A stretch of DNA of 64,000 nt from Bacteroidota bacterium. GTDB lineage: Bacteria > Bacteroidota > Bacteroidia > Bacteroidales > JAAUTT01. The stretch spans positions 51,251 to 115,250 of the forward strand of contig JAEYWD010000033.1 of the NCBI GenBank assembly GCA_023429135.1. Direction: 5' to 3'. Numbering within the stretch: the stretch's first letter is position 1; each line of letters starts with the position of its first letter. Below the pieces are notes generated by a model. It saw only the letters and a program-made list of their open reading frames with translations. It was not told where the DNA came from and ran no database searches. The position numbers and the translations under genes were made by a program. Shown one piece after another: positions 24,501-29,519 of the stretch.

Positions 24501-24684
24501 AATTTATAACCGGTGGGGAGTTTTAATATTCCAGAGCAACGATGTTAATATTGGTTGGGATGGATATTATAAAGAAAAACTGATGAAGGAAGACGTTTAT
24601 ATTTACCGTGTAACGGGGCGTCTCAACAGCGGCAAAAAAATTAATGTAACCGGGGACTTTATGTTAATGCGCAAAGGTAAATAA
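9532..24684 (+). CDS. Giant SprB-like repeat adhesin with T9SS type B (gliding motility-associated) C-terminal domain
   Basis: A 5,050-residue cell-surface protein. A signal peptide (to ~33, ending LDAQ) is followed by Ig-like modules. Three tandem families stand out: about 7 copies of an ~85-residue unit (residues ~277-900; pattern YC..GVtLsLSgS.vGvnYqLyKnG), 17 copies of an ~82-residue unit (~1646-3047; LTCs.t.VtLsGss), and 15 copies of an ~81-residue unit (~3564-4780; AGxDQTiC ... RWTI). PKD-like and WY-rich modules lie between them. Two PKD domains (second with NFGDG) precede the type B sorting domain (~4943-5050; FPSAFTPN, IYNRWG, GWDGYYK, GDFMLMRK). This architecture matches SprB-type mobile adhesins exported by T9SS. 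The PorP/SprF gene starts 8 bp downstream, so the two form an adhesin-anchor pair. Cysteines are regularly placed, about one or two per module. A run of nine T follows codon 2. What it binds is unknown. Confidence 0.93.
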   Translation: MYFFFVLPRLFSSKAFLFLIVLSVLFSSNLDAQVSNQDSDYICDNDNNSYTFTTWTNRVGTWVVFKGSGQFSNPASHTNCTISNIGFGENIFYYWDNSFSTTIPEHILTIYNTKVNAGADAAICWPTTSYQLNGSDVSAAFGGGSNGEWTVISGTGTFTNKNDPKTVVSGLSLGANQFRWMGKSLPGGCGNSSDIVQITVTNVAPNAFAGNDQTICPGGSATITAPAGVGYTYLWNTGATTQSITVSPIAAKTTYQVTVTNASNCSATDAVDINVDNVDFYNLSSNATTYCAGGTGVTLSLSGSKTNVSYQLKKNGNNEGSAVAGTGGVLNWTNKTAGTYTVVATNLTNCSEVMNGSVVVTADPLPVAYNLTASSATYCSHTSGVTLNLSSTENGANYQYQLYKNGAIFGAIVEGIGDPISWDNITAGTYSVKTTNTLTTCSSTMTGTPSVTSIVSPTIFKVEGGGVFCETTGGLDVTLDDSEVGVNYQLLKDGFVAGAPKAGSGGVLTWTGNLEGTYTVTATSGGGFCPRTMNSSAIVVKETLPILFNLTANTTGYCTGDAGVTISLSGSQVGVNYQLIKDGVPSGAPVSGDGNPLSWVNNQQGVYKVQATKTSVTCALEMNGSITVVENPLPVQFIIPANLTYCSNTTGATIVLNSSQNGPNYKYQLYKNGIAEGAPVSGTGAPLQWTAKTTGSYTVIATNTTSGCTQSMAGTTTVAVLQAPSVFNISADDYYCQAGAGVSIELANSEGASISYQLYKDGLSDGVPVAGNSGVLTWANKKAGVYTIKATNTGNSCAIPMNGSETVNEVALPAIYNLSGATAYCAGTSGVTLTLSGSQVGINYTLKKGGVAVGTIVGTGAAISWQNVLSGSYTVDAVTSNPIACSVPMNGSVNVNQVGLPAVNAGADVAICYGSSTQLQAAGANTYSWSPAVSLNDPSVANPIATPTSTTLYTVTGTDANGCVNTSQVTVTVRALPNAVASTPTTICNGDKAILTATDNIIGNNETYLWNTGSSNDTIIVNPSTNTTYTVTITDAFGCKKSASTSVTVNLKPGVNAGSDVEICAGNTVTLNGNGDANTWLWSNGATTLSTSVTPAITTSYVLKGTYTATGCYTLDTVKVTVNNLPVTSFTLNGANNTQFCSNGNLVTLAGTPVGGLFASSAASAISGNFFNPATAGVGTHTITYTYTNAKSCTGINTLSVDVIAPPVVSITGLNAVYCSTDAPFNLSGNPLHDGNGNFGTWTFSEPSIVGALVDNNDGTCTIHPSTITVEGNYSVSYTVKNSSGCYNTFTQSFFVKLGPSVDFVGLPVPAEVCKNSNPLTLSGNQGAAGSFSGPGITSGLGTATFNPSALMPGVYNITFSYTDPANSCASGKTKSITVNAVPIQYSLTGGGTYCSGLPGVAVGLSDSEADVNYELFRDNFTTGIVVPGTGNAISFGNQTLAGSYTVKGKKNGTLCLEDMFGTASVFVLNKPLDAQVIAGPNSVCPGNTENYSIPAITNADTYVWQFPANATITSGFGTNSISVTFAANAASGNISVYGQNVCGVGASSTLPVTVKSLPVAAGVITGDQTVCQNDVNVVYTVPTINFATSYLWTVPSGATIVSGQGTETIVVNYGSTALSGNITVRGVNSCGNGGLSTLPIIVSPTPQLTKNAPSDNITCTLTTVTVSATSSTAGATYLWTAINGGNITGVNTNASTTVNSAGKYIIAVTANGCVSRDTVTVVADLQAPQDVNITFTNSGEITCTIPAVTLTATTTSTFPVGYQWTASAGGNIQSGPTTANPVVNKGGVYEVKVTNLNTGCFTTRSVTIKEVKNVPDITVTNPEDEKISCSKTSVTLTGSSTTSGVTYAWSGAGIVSGGNTATPVVNATGTFTLTVTAPNGCTSTATVQVLSDNSVPAVTVNSNPADLTCTVSTVTLNGSSTTWGATLLWNGPGIVSGATTETPIVNQPGNYVLTVTHPLTGCTSTGTVTVDRNDTNPTVSFPVIPADITCASPNVTIQSTTSATNKTYQWSTLNGTISGVSTNSSVVVSKAGTYTLVVTDTDNGCTGTGSIVATENTTKPDAQIAAPSTIICSQTSIQLSGSSTTTPINILWSTTDGNIVSGGNTFNPTVNKGGTYQMKITNTTTQCFSTASVLVMEDKTKPVISIDKAPAVITCASPKVTLNGTAAGATLLWTGPAGAVIINPTSPNPVVDKAGRYYLTATNALGCPSKDSTDVTDNVVKPVNLTIGAVGPLTCTNSTLKVTGNTTTASATYKWTGLNGGNIISADNDSTITINEPGDYKMVVTHPSSFCKDSLTVTITRNSSAPVINFPLIPATITCTNLTSSLNANVNPAGAALSWTGPGTISNNTISNPTVNAGGAYTLTATHPVTGCTTTSNLVVPLDKTLPDFSIASPAAVTCAQTTVSVNAATSLTNYTAAWSTSNGTIIGASNTISIVAKEGLYTLKLTNNDNGCFDSKSVLVGTNNSLPDITVDPNPSKITCSASTVELYGTSATAGTSLLWSGPGNITGPTTQRPSVDAIGVYTLTVTNTATGCKSTGTVTVTEDKTTPAMPGILPAAPKLTCNINTVNLELSPAPANADILWTTTGAGNIINEKTSIAIVNAIGTYTVTLTDRTTGCPVQNSIVVTEDKSVSTANIIGGPYQISCTATSLQLEGTTNTGINPVWTASSGGHIVKDGNTLKSTIDAAGTYTFTVTNPVTGCTNSSNVVVTRSADLPTYTIDAFPDELTCVRTQVTLSGQPTEAGTTYTWTASPGNIVPGTETTFNPVVDQPGSYVLTVTKTATGCQSIAAINVIQNIAPPAAVIALPDQFTCSRTQVQLSGSSTGTNVSAKWTTSGTGSIRSGDDVVWNPIVYTPATYTLTVTDLNNQCTTTRNIVVTEDKATPNINVDKSPLPLTCSRTQVNLSGNSLTPNATYLWTTTGSGNISNPASKTPSVDAIGTYTLKVTNPVNGCSVTDNVTVTNDLTPPQIWVNTTPGILNCAKDTVYLKGSSTTANVTYLWNGPGNISNAAAKDPYVDAPGVYTLTVTSAVNGCKSVLPVTVSRNITIPAAPLLTANASCFGAPATALTAVGNGIQWYSNPALGSAFRVQTGNSFTPGSVTTVGDYSFYATQTDPSSQCESPASQVIYTVRPLPASPVNINRTICEGDPDKTLTASGNNIKWYNTPGGAVIATGTYAPVVSAPGTYTYYTTQTDANGCESPAKDISLTIQPIPAKPVVSQLTASVCFGNVNPVFTASGTNLKWYTSSTLPAPVKTGGSFTPLETGVGVYNYYVTQTSAYGCVSAYETVTLNVRSVPQSFVVTGGGVFCENTNGLPVGLNSSQLNTSYQLILNGTTVVTSMNGTGAALNFGLQKGVGNYTVKAVDNNTCEAMMSGGVSIASNPLPGNATAITGLTAVCEGAVNVAYSVPAISNATSYTWTVSAGAVITSGLNTRSITVDYLPGSVTGQVSVIATNACGSGAVSPNHQIIVSPLPAAAGNIKYIAVNNLICLGDSGKIYEVDPIANATSYEWILPTGATVYSGANSRQIRVRFASNAPTGAQIIRVRGINACGSGNFSNDYNITVNPNPAVYAGIDQNLCSTQTTLQGSAVPVGGTGIWSQVLGNSAIINNSAPGSQVNDISQGLNIYTWKITYNSCSSTDTVKIYNNKLNVDAGENLPICSPNLSLRGTPPPAGTNGIWTVGSGSASFVTASQYNTVASNFGYGDNKLYWTVTKSGCNSRDSVIITNYRPVPPQAGPDQTICVSSTFLNATTPAYGTGTWSVFSGKATLANINDPRTAVTGIGKGKNTLLWTVTNMICSLTDTVIITNNELDINAGYDQVVCENRATIEGTVPPASSTGQWSVLQGSASFLDGRSYSTKVSGLVNGTNKLIWSITRGSCVNSDTVSIVCNMPSSANAGPDQFLANGNAILDGNNPVVGTGKWSVISGAANFANETLYNTAATGLNPGANILRWTITFNGCSTFDEVTVTNGTIEKVDAGQDQILCTNQTTLEAARPQYGFGIWTVQKGSANFENNEAYNSRVTNLAPGTNILRWSVVVSGIEFYDTVTIVNNQPTMALTGPKQTLCIDSSGLVANIPVQGIGRWTLEGGSGVIQNPIQHNSKVTGLASGENIFRWTITKGTCVSSALFIITNDKTTIADAGLDQTICDDKTVLIPAPAYMGTPEWSVVSGSGSFKNNEVTGLARGTNILRYTIRKNNCSSYDDMVVVSHKPTTASAGLNTIVCVDSLYLSANKANTAIGEYGRWSILNGSGQISDTTLNTSMIKRLAQGVNVLRWTINNNGCISSSEVQVNYAYVNSVAGINRVTCDNHIILNANNPSIGRGEWSVVGGSGTAVFTDPFSPNTEVKNLDQGKNILRWTISNFSCQSSSEVIITNNAPSISFAGGDQSLCVNNTMLAARQPFIGNGSWSVLSGSGLFADTSAFNSRVYNVGSGSNTYRWTVRNQNCISTDEVVISNNKPIGTYAGLDQTLCIDSAVLSANQPVVGSGVWSITKGAGQILNVFNAASPIMKLAPDTNIIRWTVTNKQCVEYQEIKLVNNSPTIPMAGADRTLCSDQMIMDGNNPVYGVGEWLVISGSGTFTNKNIYNTEVRGMTLGKNTFRWRISKQGCVLYDDVVLTNDLPSKPNAGTDISVCDNNASLNANKPAVGYGYWSIVSGKGTFVDSTQYNTRIVGLGQGSNLLMWTTVHNRCLLTDVVDVKNNLTNVYAGPDQVVYESSSILTGNEPLRGLGTWTLSGGSGTIGSPNNFESSVTGLAEGINTFVWSVDISGCKSSDAVQITYFRIPTASFSVNQLDGCPPLEVKFTKTTIEKYPHSWYFGDKNATSTEENPVFVYEKPGTYSAKLVVTGPDGKPVEMIKTIIVRDLPVAKFDIVNSQVYIPDEELRCFNYSSGAKTYLWNFGDGNTSQDLNPAYTYKDSGLYTIKLTVWSEYSCVDSLTVLNGVHVIETSKIKFPSAFTPNLNGSTGGVYNRNDYSNDVFYPIVINGDILDYHLEIYNRWGVLIFQSNDVNIGWDGYYKEKLMKEDVYIYRVTGRLNSGKKINVTGDFMLMRKGK
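10360..12230 (+). repeat. Adhesin tandem repeat family 1 (about 7 units of ~85 codons)
   Basis: In-frame tandem modules, each with YC or FC near the start, a GVxLxLSxS strand, YQLxKxG, GTGxxLxW, GxYTVxAT and a closing MNGS. Single diverged copies reappear near 13681 and 19420, showing internal shuffling of modules. Confidence 0.8.
14467..18670 (+). repeat. Adhesin tandem repeat family 2 (17 units of ~82 codons)
   Basis: Seventeen successive Ig-like modules, each opening with a TC motif (for example ADLTC, DELTC, DQFTC), then VxLxGSS, YxWxGPGxI, a GxYTLTVT strand and a GC pair. Unit length is nearly constant (about 1,400 residues over 17 units). Sequence is conserved at the protein level but diverged at the DNA level, so the array is old rather than recently expanded. 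Confidence 0.8.
20220..23870 (+). repeat. Adhesin tandem repeat family 3 (15 units of ~81 codons)
   Basis: Fifteen modules with the signature AGxDQTxC, GxGxWSVxSGSG, GLxxGxNxxRWTI and a SxDxVxIxN strand. Related copies are also present near the N-terminus (about 9880-10200), so the protein starts and ends with the same module type. Confidence 0.8.
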
Positions 24685-24692
24685 ACTATAAG

Positions 24693-25688
24693 ATGAAGGA
24701 TTTTAAACATATAAGCATTATACTGGTACTTTGTCTTCAGTTTATGATTTGCAAGGCACAGGATCCACAGTTTTCGCAATTTTACGCTGCACCTTTGTAT
24801 TTGGGACCATCCATGGCAGGTGCAGGGCAGTATCCTCGTCTTATTTTGAACTTTAGAGACCAGTGGCCAAATATTAAAGGAAAATTTGTGACCTATTCCG
24901 TTTCGTACGATCAGTTTATTCATAAATACAGGAGTGGGGTAGGATTTATATTTTTACGCGATAATGCGGGAAGTGGTAAATTATTAACTACCATGGCCGG
25001 TCTAAATTATTCGTATCGAATTTCGGTAACTCGCGATTTCCATATTCAGCCTGGAATTCAGTTTCAGTATTTTCAGCGCAAAATAAACTTCGATGAATTA
25101 ACATTTGCCGATCAGTATTATGGCGATCTTATTCTTCCCACAACAGTGGAAACTCCTCCCGACAAGCAGGGGGGCCATATGGATTTTTCGTCTTCTGTGC
25201 TGGGATTTGGCAAAAACTACTGGTTTGGATTTACATTTGACCATTTAATGAAACTAAACCAAGGTCTGAAAGATGACGACAGGTATATACCCATTAAGTT
25301 TACTGCGTTTGGGGGAGTAAATATTTATTTGAAAGAAAGTCTGCTTCAACGAGATCAGAAGATAATATCGCTGGCATATCAATACCGCAATCAATGGGCT
25401 ATTCAACAGCTCGATATGGGAATTTACTATCATCAGTCTCCTTTTGTGATAGGATTATGGTACAGAGGATTACCAGTTATTAAAACTATAAAAACACGTG
25501 ATGCTCTTACCCTGGCGGGAGGTCTGGAATTGAAGCAGTTTATGTTTACTTACAGCTACGATATGACTATATCTAATCTGATTACTTCAACAGGTGGGGC
25601 TCACGAAATAGCGATGATTTATTATTTCGACACGAATGTTAAAGGACGTAAACGAAGACTTGCACCGGTGCCCTGTCCCGTTTTTTAA
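24693..25688 (+). CDS. PorP/SprF-family outer-membrane protein, partner of the adhesin
   Basis: A 331-residue beta-barrel protein of the PorP/SprF family (type IX secretion system membrane protein). A signal peptide ending ICKAQ is followed by the hallmark start DPQFSQFYAAPLYLGPSMAG, then alternating amphipathic strands and a C-terminal strand region (HEIAMIYYF). Members of this family are encoded directly after type B sorting-domain adhesins and are needed to export or anchor them, as for SprF with SprB in Flavobacterium. The 8-bp spacing to the 5,050-residue adhesin gene and the shared strand support a two-gene operon. No other T9SS component is encoded in the window. The last codons are followed by ~180 bp of intergenic sequence leading to the Fur operon promoter. 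Confidence 0.93.
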   Translation: MKDFKHISIILVLCLQFMICKAQDPQFSQFYAAPLYLGPSMAGAGQYPRLILNFRDQWPNIKGKFVTYSVSYDQFIHKYRSGVGFIFLRDNAGSGKLLTTMAGLNYSYRISVTRDFHIQPGIQFQYFQRKINFDELTFADQYYGDLILPTTVETPPDKQGGHMDFSSSVLGFGKNYWFGFTFDHLMKLNQGLKDDDRYIPIKFTAFGGVNIYLKESLLQRDQKIISLAYQYRNQWAIQQLDMGIYYHQSPFVIGLWYRGLPVIKTIKTRDALTLAGGLELKQFMFTYSYDMTISNLITSTGGAHEIAMIYYFDTNVKGRKRRLAPVPCPVF

Positions 25689-25784
25689 TTAGTTTTCGCA
25701 CCTCAGATCTTTTACTCATCAGCTGTAATTTAACTGCACTTAATTTCTGCGCTACATTGCTGTTGCTAATATTGCTATTTTCCC

Positions 25785-25848
25785 TTGCAATAGTATATTT
25801 TTTACTAAATTTGCAACAATGTTTCATTTGAAATGTTATTACATTGCA
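25785..25848 (+). promoter_or_regulatory. Promoter and palindromic operator of the fur/zur operon
   Basis: A TTG (25785-25787) and a perfect Bacteroidota -7 box TAAATTTG (25806-25813) are 18 bp apart. The predicted transcription start lies inside a palindromic stretch: TGCAA (25812-25816) mirrors TTGCA (25844-25848), and the odd palindrome CATTTGAAATG (25825-25835) lies between. A Fur-family dimer binding here would block its own promoter. Confidence 0.55.
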
Positions 25849-25866
25849 TGGTTAAACAAATAACAG

Positions 25867-26286
25867 ATGGAAGCCATAGAAATATTACAACATCATCAGG
25901 TTAAGAAGACTTCTCCAAGGGTTTCCATTATACAGGCTTTACAAACAAGCCAGAATCCCTTGTCCGAAGGCGAGGTAAAAGAAAAAATGGGCGCACTGTA
26001 CGACCGTATCACCTTTTATCGTAGTGTCCAAACCTTGGAAGAAGCAGGTATTATCCATCGGATAGTGGCAGACAATACCATGGTTAAATATGCCTTAAAC
26101 CATTGTGAGAAAGGGCATCAACACAAAACAGACCATGTGCATTTTTACTGTGAAAAATGTAACTCATTGGTTTGCTTAAAAGCTGTTAAAACACAATTTT
26201 ATCAATTACCTGAAGGGTTTACAAACACGCAATGCGACGTAATTATCAAGGGATTGTGTGACAAATGCAACGATGTAAAACAATAA
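25867..26286 (+). CDS. Fur-family metal-responsive repressor (Zur-like)
   Basis: A 139-residue Fur-superfamily regulator: an N-terminal winged helix (residues ~1-80; TSPRVSIIQAL, ITFYRSVQTLEEAG) and a C-terminal dimerisation/metal domain with HVHFYCEKC and a second CxxC (CDKC) that would form the structural zinc site. His-rich GHQHKTDHVHF supplies regulatory-site ligands. Length is normal for Fur/Zur. The downstream COG0523 GTPase, a family often under Zur control, suggests zinc rather than iron sensing; this is inference. The gene is first in an operon with a methyltransferase (13 bp later) and the GTPase. The promoter holds a palindrome overlapping the predicted start of transcription, so autoregulation is likely. 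Confidence 0.87.
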   Translation: MEAIEILQHHQVKKTSPRVSIIQALQTSQNPLSEGEVKEKMGALYDRITFYRSVQTLEEAGIIHRIVADNTMVKYALNHCEKGHQHKTDHVHFYCEKCNSLVCLKAVKTQFYQLPEGFTNTQCDVIIKGLCDKCNDVKQ

Positions 26287-26298
26287 AATCCTGCAAAA

Positions 26299-26994
26299 AT
26301 GAGTGAGAATAAAATGGTCAGTTTCGACATGGAACGGGCAATATCATATGATCAAAGAAACGGTAAATTAGCGGCTTTATCAGAATCGCTGCATCTTCAA
26401 ATGCGCATTATACTTTCCGAATTACCTTCCGATGCAAATATTTTATGTGTTGGAGCTGGAACAGGGGCTGAGCTTATCTACCTTGCCAAAGCATTCCCTA
26501 ACTGGAAATTTACAGCATTAGATCCCGCAGAGGCTATGCTGAACTTATGCAAGCAAAAGGCGGTCGACAATGGTATCGACCAGCGCTGTACCTTTCATTG
26601 CGGATATATAGATTCATTACCTGCAACAAAGCCTTTCGATGCCGCAACTAGTATTCTCGTTTCGCATTTTTTAACGGATAAATCCGAAAGAACTAAATTT
26701 TTCAGTCAAATAGCTGAAAGGCTCCGTCCAAGCGGGTTGCTTGTGAATGCCGATTTATCATTTGATACAACAATCCCGGCTTATCAAAAACTTATGGCAA
26801 TATGGCTCCAGCTTTTAAAAGCGGCCGATTGGCCGGCAAACGAAGTTGATAAAATGCCGGAAGTTTACAAACAGCATGTTGGCCTTCTGCCTCCGGCAGA
26901 AGTTGAATCAATAATCCAAAATGGTGGGTTTGTCGAACCGGTTTTGTTTTTGCAAAGTGTTTTTATTCATGCATGGTTTGCAACGCGACTATAA
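26299..26994 (+). CDS. Class I SAM-dependent methyltransferase in the metal-homeostasis operon
   Basis: A 231-residue Rossmann-type methyltransferase with motif I ILCVGAGTGAE (~residues 49-59), an acidic residue at the end of strand 2 (ALDPAEAM) and a motif-IV-like FDAATSILVSHFL. No signal peptide or membrane segment is present, so it is cytoplasmic. The substrate is not evident. It lies between the fur-like gene (12 bp upstream) and the COG0523 GTPase (14 bp downstream), all on one strand, so it should be co-expressed under metal limitation. Related small methyltransferases are found next to CobW-type genes in other Bacteroidota, but the reason is unknown to me. Confidence 0.8.
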   Translation: MSENKMVSFDMERAISYDQRNGKLAALSESLHLQMRIILSELPSDANILCVGAGTGAELIYLAKAFPNWKFTALDPAEAMLNLCKQKAVDNGIDQRCTFHCGYIDSLPATKPFDAATSILVSHFLTDKSERTKFFSQIAERLRPSGLLVNADLSFDTTIPAYQKLMAIWLQLLKAADWPANEVDKMPEVYKQHVGLLPPAEVESIIQNGGFVEPVLFLQSVFIHAWFATRL

Positions 26995-27008
26995 TCCAAT
27001 TTTAAAGT

Positions 27009-28025
27009 ATGGACGATCAAAGAATACCGGTTACCATTATAACAGGCTTTTTAGGTTCGGGCAAAACAACCTTGCTCAATAACCTGATAAAAAAATATAC
27101 AAATAAGAAATTTGCCATTATCGAGAACGAGTTTGGTGAAATTGGCTTAGATGGCGGTCTGATTGTGGGTGCCAACGAAAACATCTTTGAACTTGCTAAT
27201 GGATGTATTTGCTGTTCATTGAACGACGATTTTTACAAGGCCATAAATCAGTTGCTCGAAGGGCAATATGTTTTTAACCATTTGCTTGTGGAAACTACAG
27301 GCATTGCCGATCCTGATGCCATAATCAAAGCATTTTTGTCTTCGGAAGACATTCAGATGCAATTCAGGCTCGACAGCGTTATTTGCCTGGCCGATGCCGT
27401 TAATATGGAAGATTTGATAGATGAACAGCCCGAAGTGCGAAAACAACTGGCCCTGTCGGATATTGTGCTTTTAAATAAAATTGATAGCATTCACCTGGAT
27501 TATGCCTATGAATTAAAACGGACTATTAAGGAGGTTAATCCTATGGCAGAAGTTTATCCTGTAGCACATGCTGATATTTCAAATATTGATATTCTCGATA
27601 CTTTTTCATTCTCGGGAAAGGCTATTGAAAAATCGACACTGGCATTCAGGAATCTGACAATCACAAAAATGAAAAGTGTTAATCAGCCATCCGTTGTCAC
27701 CGGGAAAAAAGAGCATCATCACGATATAACTTCCGAGGGCTTTTCAATTCCGGGTAGTTTCGACCTTGGGCATTTTAGTCTCTGGATGCAAAACTTTCTT
27801 CACTTTAATAGCGAAACAATTTTTAGGGTAAAGGGAATAGTGAGTTTCGATGAAATGCCTGAACGATACATCTTTCATGCGGTACGTTCAACCTACATGT
27901 TCGAAACCGGTGATCTCTGGGGGGAAGAAAACCGGTTCAGCAAACTTATATTTATCGGGAAAAAGATAGATCGGGATAAATTGGAAAATAATCTTTATCA
28001 ATTACTTTTTAAACCTGAAAAATGA
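27009..28025 (+). CDS. COG0523 (CobW/ZNG1-type) metallochaperone GTPase
   Basis: A 338-residue G3E-family GTPase that loads a metal, probably zinc, into client proteins. Visible motifs: Walker A GFLGSGKTTLL at the N-terminus, the family's metal-binding CxCC in GCICCSL, a Walker B-like VETTGIADP, and the guanine-specificity NKID. A short His-rich stretch (EHHHD) lies before the CobW C-terminal domain, which ends in FIGKKIDRDKLE. Length is typical. It is the last gene of the fur-methyltransferase-GTPase operon and is followed 28 bp later by a dispersed repeat (28053-28144) whose stem may stop transcription. CobW-type cobalamin function is unlikely because no cobalamin genes are near. Confidence 0.88.
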   Translation: MDDQRIPVTIITGFLGSGKTTLLNNLIKKYTNKKFAIIENEFGEIGLDGGLIVGANENIFELANGCICCSLNDDFYKAINQLLEGQYVFNHLLVETTGIADPDAIIKAFLSSEDIQMQFRLDSVICLADAVNMEDLIDEQPEVRKQLALSDIVLLNKIDSIHLDYAYELKRTIKEVNPMAEVYPVAHADISNIDILDTFSFSGKAIEKSTLAFRNLTITKMKSVNQPSVVTGKKEHHHDITSEGFSIPGSFDLGHFSLWMQNFLHFNSETIFRVKGIVSFDEMPERYIFHAVRSTYMFETGDLWGEENRFSKLIFIGKKIDRDKLENNLYQLLFKPEK

Positions 28026-28052
28026 AAGCAGCCAAACTTCATTAAAAAGTAT

Positions 28053-28144
28053 GGCTGTGTAATTAATCCATAACCGGAGGTTGAGCCTGTCGAAACCTCA
28101 TTGTCACTTCGACAGGCTCAGTGTCCGGCACTTTTTACACAGCC
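28053..28144. repeat. Dispersed palindromic repeat, family D, copy 1
   Basis: A 92-bp element with terminal inverted repeats (GGCTGTGTAA at 28053, ending TTACACAGCC at 28144) and an inner inverted repeat built on GAGCCTGTCGAA / TTCGACAGGCTC. A second copy in opposite orientation lies at 61984-62090. It separates convergent genes and could act as a bidirectional terminator. Confidence 0.8.
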
Positions 28145-28173
28145 TTAATTTATGGGACTTAAGCTTTTGATAA

Positions 28174-29427
28174 TTATTCCTCCAGTACAAACAATCTCTT
28201 TATGTGTCTATCGTAAAGATTGTCGGTAACACAGTTTTCTATAATTGCTCTGTTTTCAACCAACGCATCGGTAAATAATTGTCCATACTCGGCAGCTACC
28301 TTAAAAGCTACATGAATTAACTGACGGAAGCTTTGATTGTATAATGGGTTTGCAGCATTATGTGTTAAGGTATCGGCAAATTCCTGTCCGCTCCATTTCA
28401 GAGTTGAGGTAGGATCGGGTAATTCACTTTGCTTTATATCGATCACAGTTGCATAAGGAGCGCAAAGTTCATCTTTACGGCGATAAGCCATCGAATAAAT
28501 AGCTTTAGCCAGATCCAATGCTTCAGGAGCGCCAAGCGATAAGCCAATTACTTCTTCGAGCCAGGTTGTACCTGCAGTTTTCACATGGATACCTTTATTA
28601 TATTTCTTAATAAGCTTGCCCATGATCGGATAAATGGAGAACTTATCACTTCCTGAATGGATGCTGAGTTTCAGGTTTTCGGGCAAACCAAAATTCTTAA
28701 CAGCATAGTCAATCACCAACAGGTCGGCCTCAAATTCTTTTTCGAAGGCAATAACATCGCCAACATAATCAACTCCTTTGTTAAACCTTCCGGAGAAGCG
28801 TGGTGCAATGGTTTGGGCAGGCACTTTCAGGTCGGCCAGGTTCTTCAAAATAAAGAAAAGTTCCAACGGTGTTTGTGGAATATCTACTTCGTCCATCGAA
28901 ACCTCGGTCACAAAGTTGTCCTTTCCTTTTTTGCTTTCGATATATTTATAAAGTTTAGCAGCTTCGTTGGTGGCAAACAGATATGTTTTGGCAAAGCTCT
29001 CGAGAAAATCGGCAGTAACAGTCATTGGCGGCAAGCCTGGAATGTTTAAGGTGCCTACAAATTTTTCATTGTGTTTTACAAAAGCATCAATTTCCTCTTT
29101 GGTCGATTCTTTTCCGATAAAGTCGGCAACGTCCAGGGTAAAGAAGTTACAAGGCTGAACAAACCTGTCGACATTGGTGTGGTTGATGTGATCGGCATCG
29201 AGAAAATATTGCCCGTTGTAACCCATTTCCTTCACGGTTTTATCAATTATCTGCCGGGTTTGCGAAGGTTCGGAACCAATCAGATTATGTTCCCGGTTCG
29301 ACTTGTTCCAAACGGGGGTAATTTCAATACCCAATTCTTTTTGAGCTTTTAGCATTGCCTTTAATTGGGCACCTGCTTCGTGTGCGAATCTATCGCCAAC
29401 ACCTATTGAGAACTTGTTTATTTTCAT
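28174..29427 (-). CDS. uxaE: Tagaturonate/fructuronate epimerase
   Basis: A 417-residue cytoplasmic enzyme of the UxaE family, which interconverts D-tagaturonate and D-fructuronate, letting galacturonate catabolism feed into the glucuronate branch. Recognised by the overall pattern: N-terminal FSIGVGDRF, FLDADHINH, APRFSGRFNKGVDYVGD, LSIHSGSDKFSIYP and HVKTAGTTWLEE, rich in metal-binding His and Asp as expected for a TIM-barrel metal-dependent epimerase. It is transcribed away from the lacI-type gene, and the 136-bp gap holds two matching operators. The divergent operon encodes the fructuronate reductase that uses its product, which supports the assignment. No uronate isomerase (uxaC) is in the window. 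Confidence 0.85.
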   Translation of the reverse strand: MKINKFSIGVGDRFAHEAGAQLKAMLKAQKELGIEITPVWNKSNREHNLIGSEPSQTRQIIDKTVKEMGYNGQYFLDADHINHTNVDRFVQPCNFFTLDVADFIGKESTKEEIDAFVKHNEKFVGTLNIPGLPPMTVTADFLESFAKTYLFATNEAAKLYKYIESKKGKDNFVTEVSMDEVDIPQTPLELFFILKNLADLKVPAQTIAPRFSGRFNKGVDYVGDVIAFEKEFEADLLVIDYAVKNFGLPENLKLSIHSGSDKFSIYPIMGKLIKKYNKGIHVKTAGTTWLEEVIGLSLGAPEALDLAKAIYSMAYRRKDELCAPYATVIDIKQSELPDPTSTLKWSGQEFADTLTHNAANPLYNQSFRQLIHVAFKVAAEYGQLFTDALVENRAIIENCVTDNLYDRHIKRLFVLEE

Positions 29428-29444
29428 GTGTTAAAAAATTTTTC

Positions 29445-29458
29445 CGTGTGCGGACACG
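29445..29458. promoter_or_regulatory. LacI-type operator 1 (uxaE side)
   Basis: The palindrome CGTGT-gcgg-ACACG lies 18 bp upstream of the uxaE start. On the minus strand its first bases overlap a near-consensus -7 box (TATTTTCG) with a TTG 21 bp further upstream, so a bound repressor would block uxaE transcription. Confidence 0.65.
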
Positions 29459-29475
29459 AAAATACTACAAAAAAT

Positions 29476-29507
29476 TTGAAAAGCTCAAATCTTTTTTAAT
29501 ATATTCG
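29476..29507 (+). promoter_or_regulatory. Probable promoter of the lacI-uxuB-gnd operon
   Basis: TTG (29476-29478) and TATATTCG (29500-29507, one mismatch to TAnnTTTG) are separated by 21 bp. The predicted start of transcription falls just before operator 2. A mirror-image promoter for uxaE uses the same interval on the other strand. Confidence 0.45.
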
Positions 29508-29519
29508 CAAACTTTTTAT

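Noticed and set aside
9532..24684. More than 20 antisense and alternate-frame open frames of 60-116 codons inside the adhesin gene
   Set aside because: They follow the repeat period and low-complexity Thr/Val/Gly coding of the main frame and show no domains or starts of their own.
25639..25827. 62-codon minus-strand frame between the SprF and fur genes
   Set aside because: It covers the end of the SprF gene and the fur promoter; Lys/Ser-rich with no start signal or family likeness.
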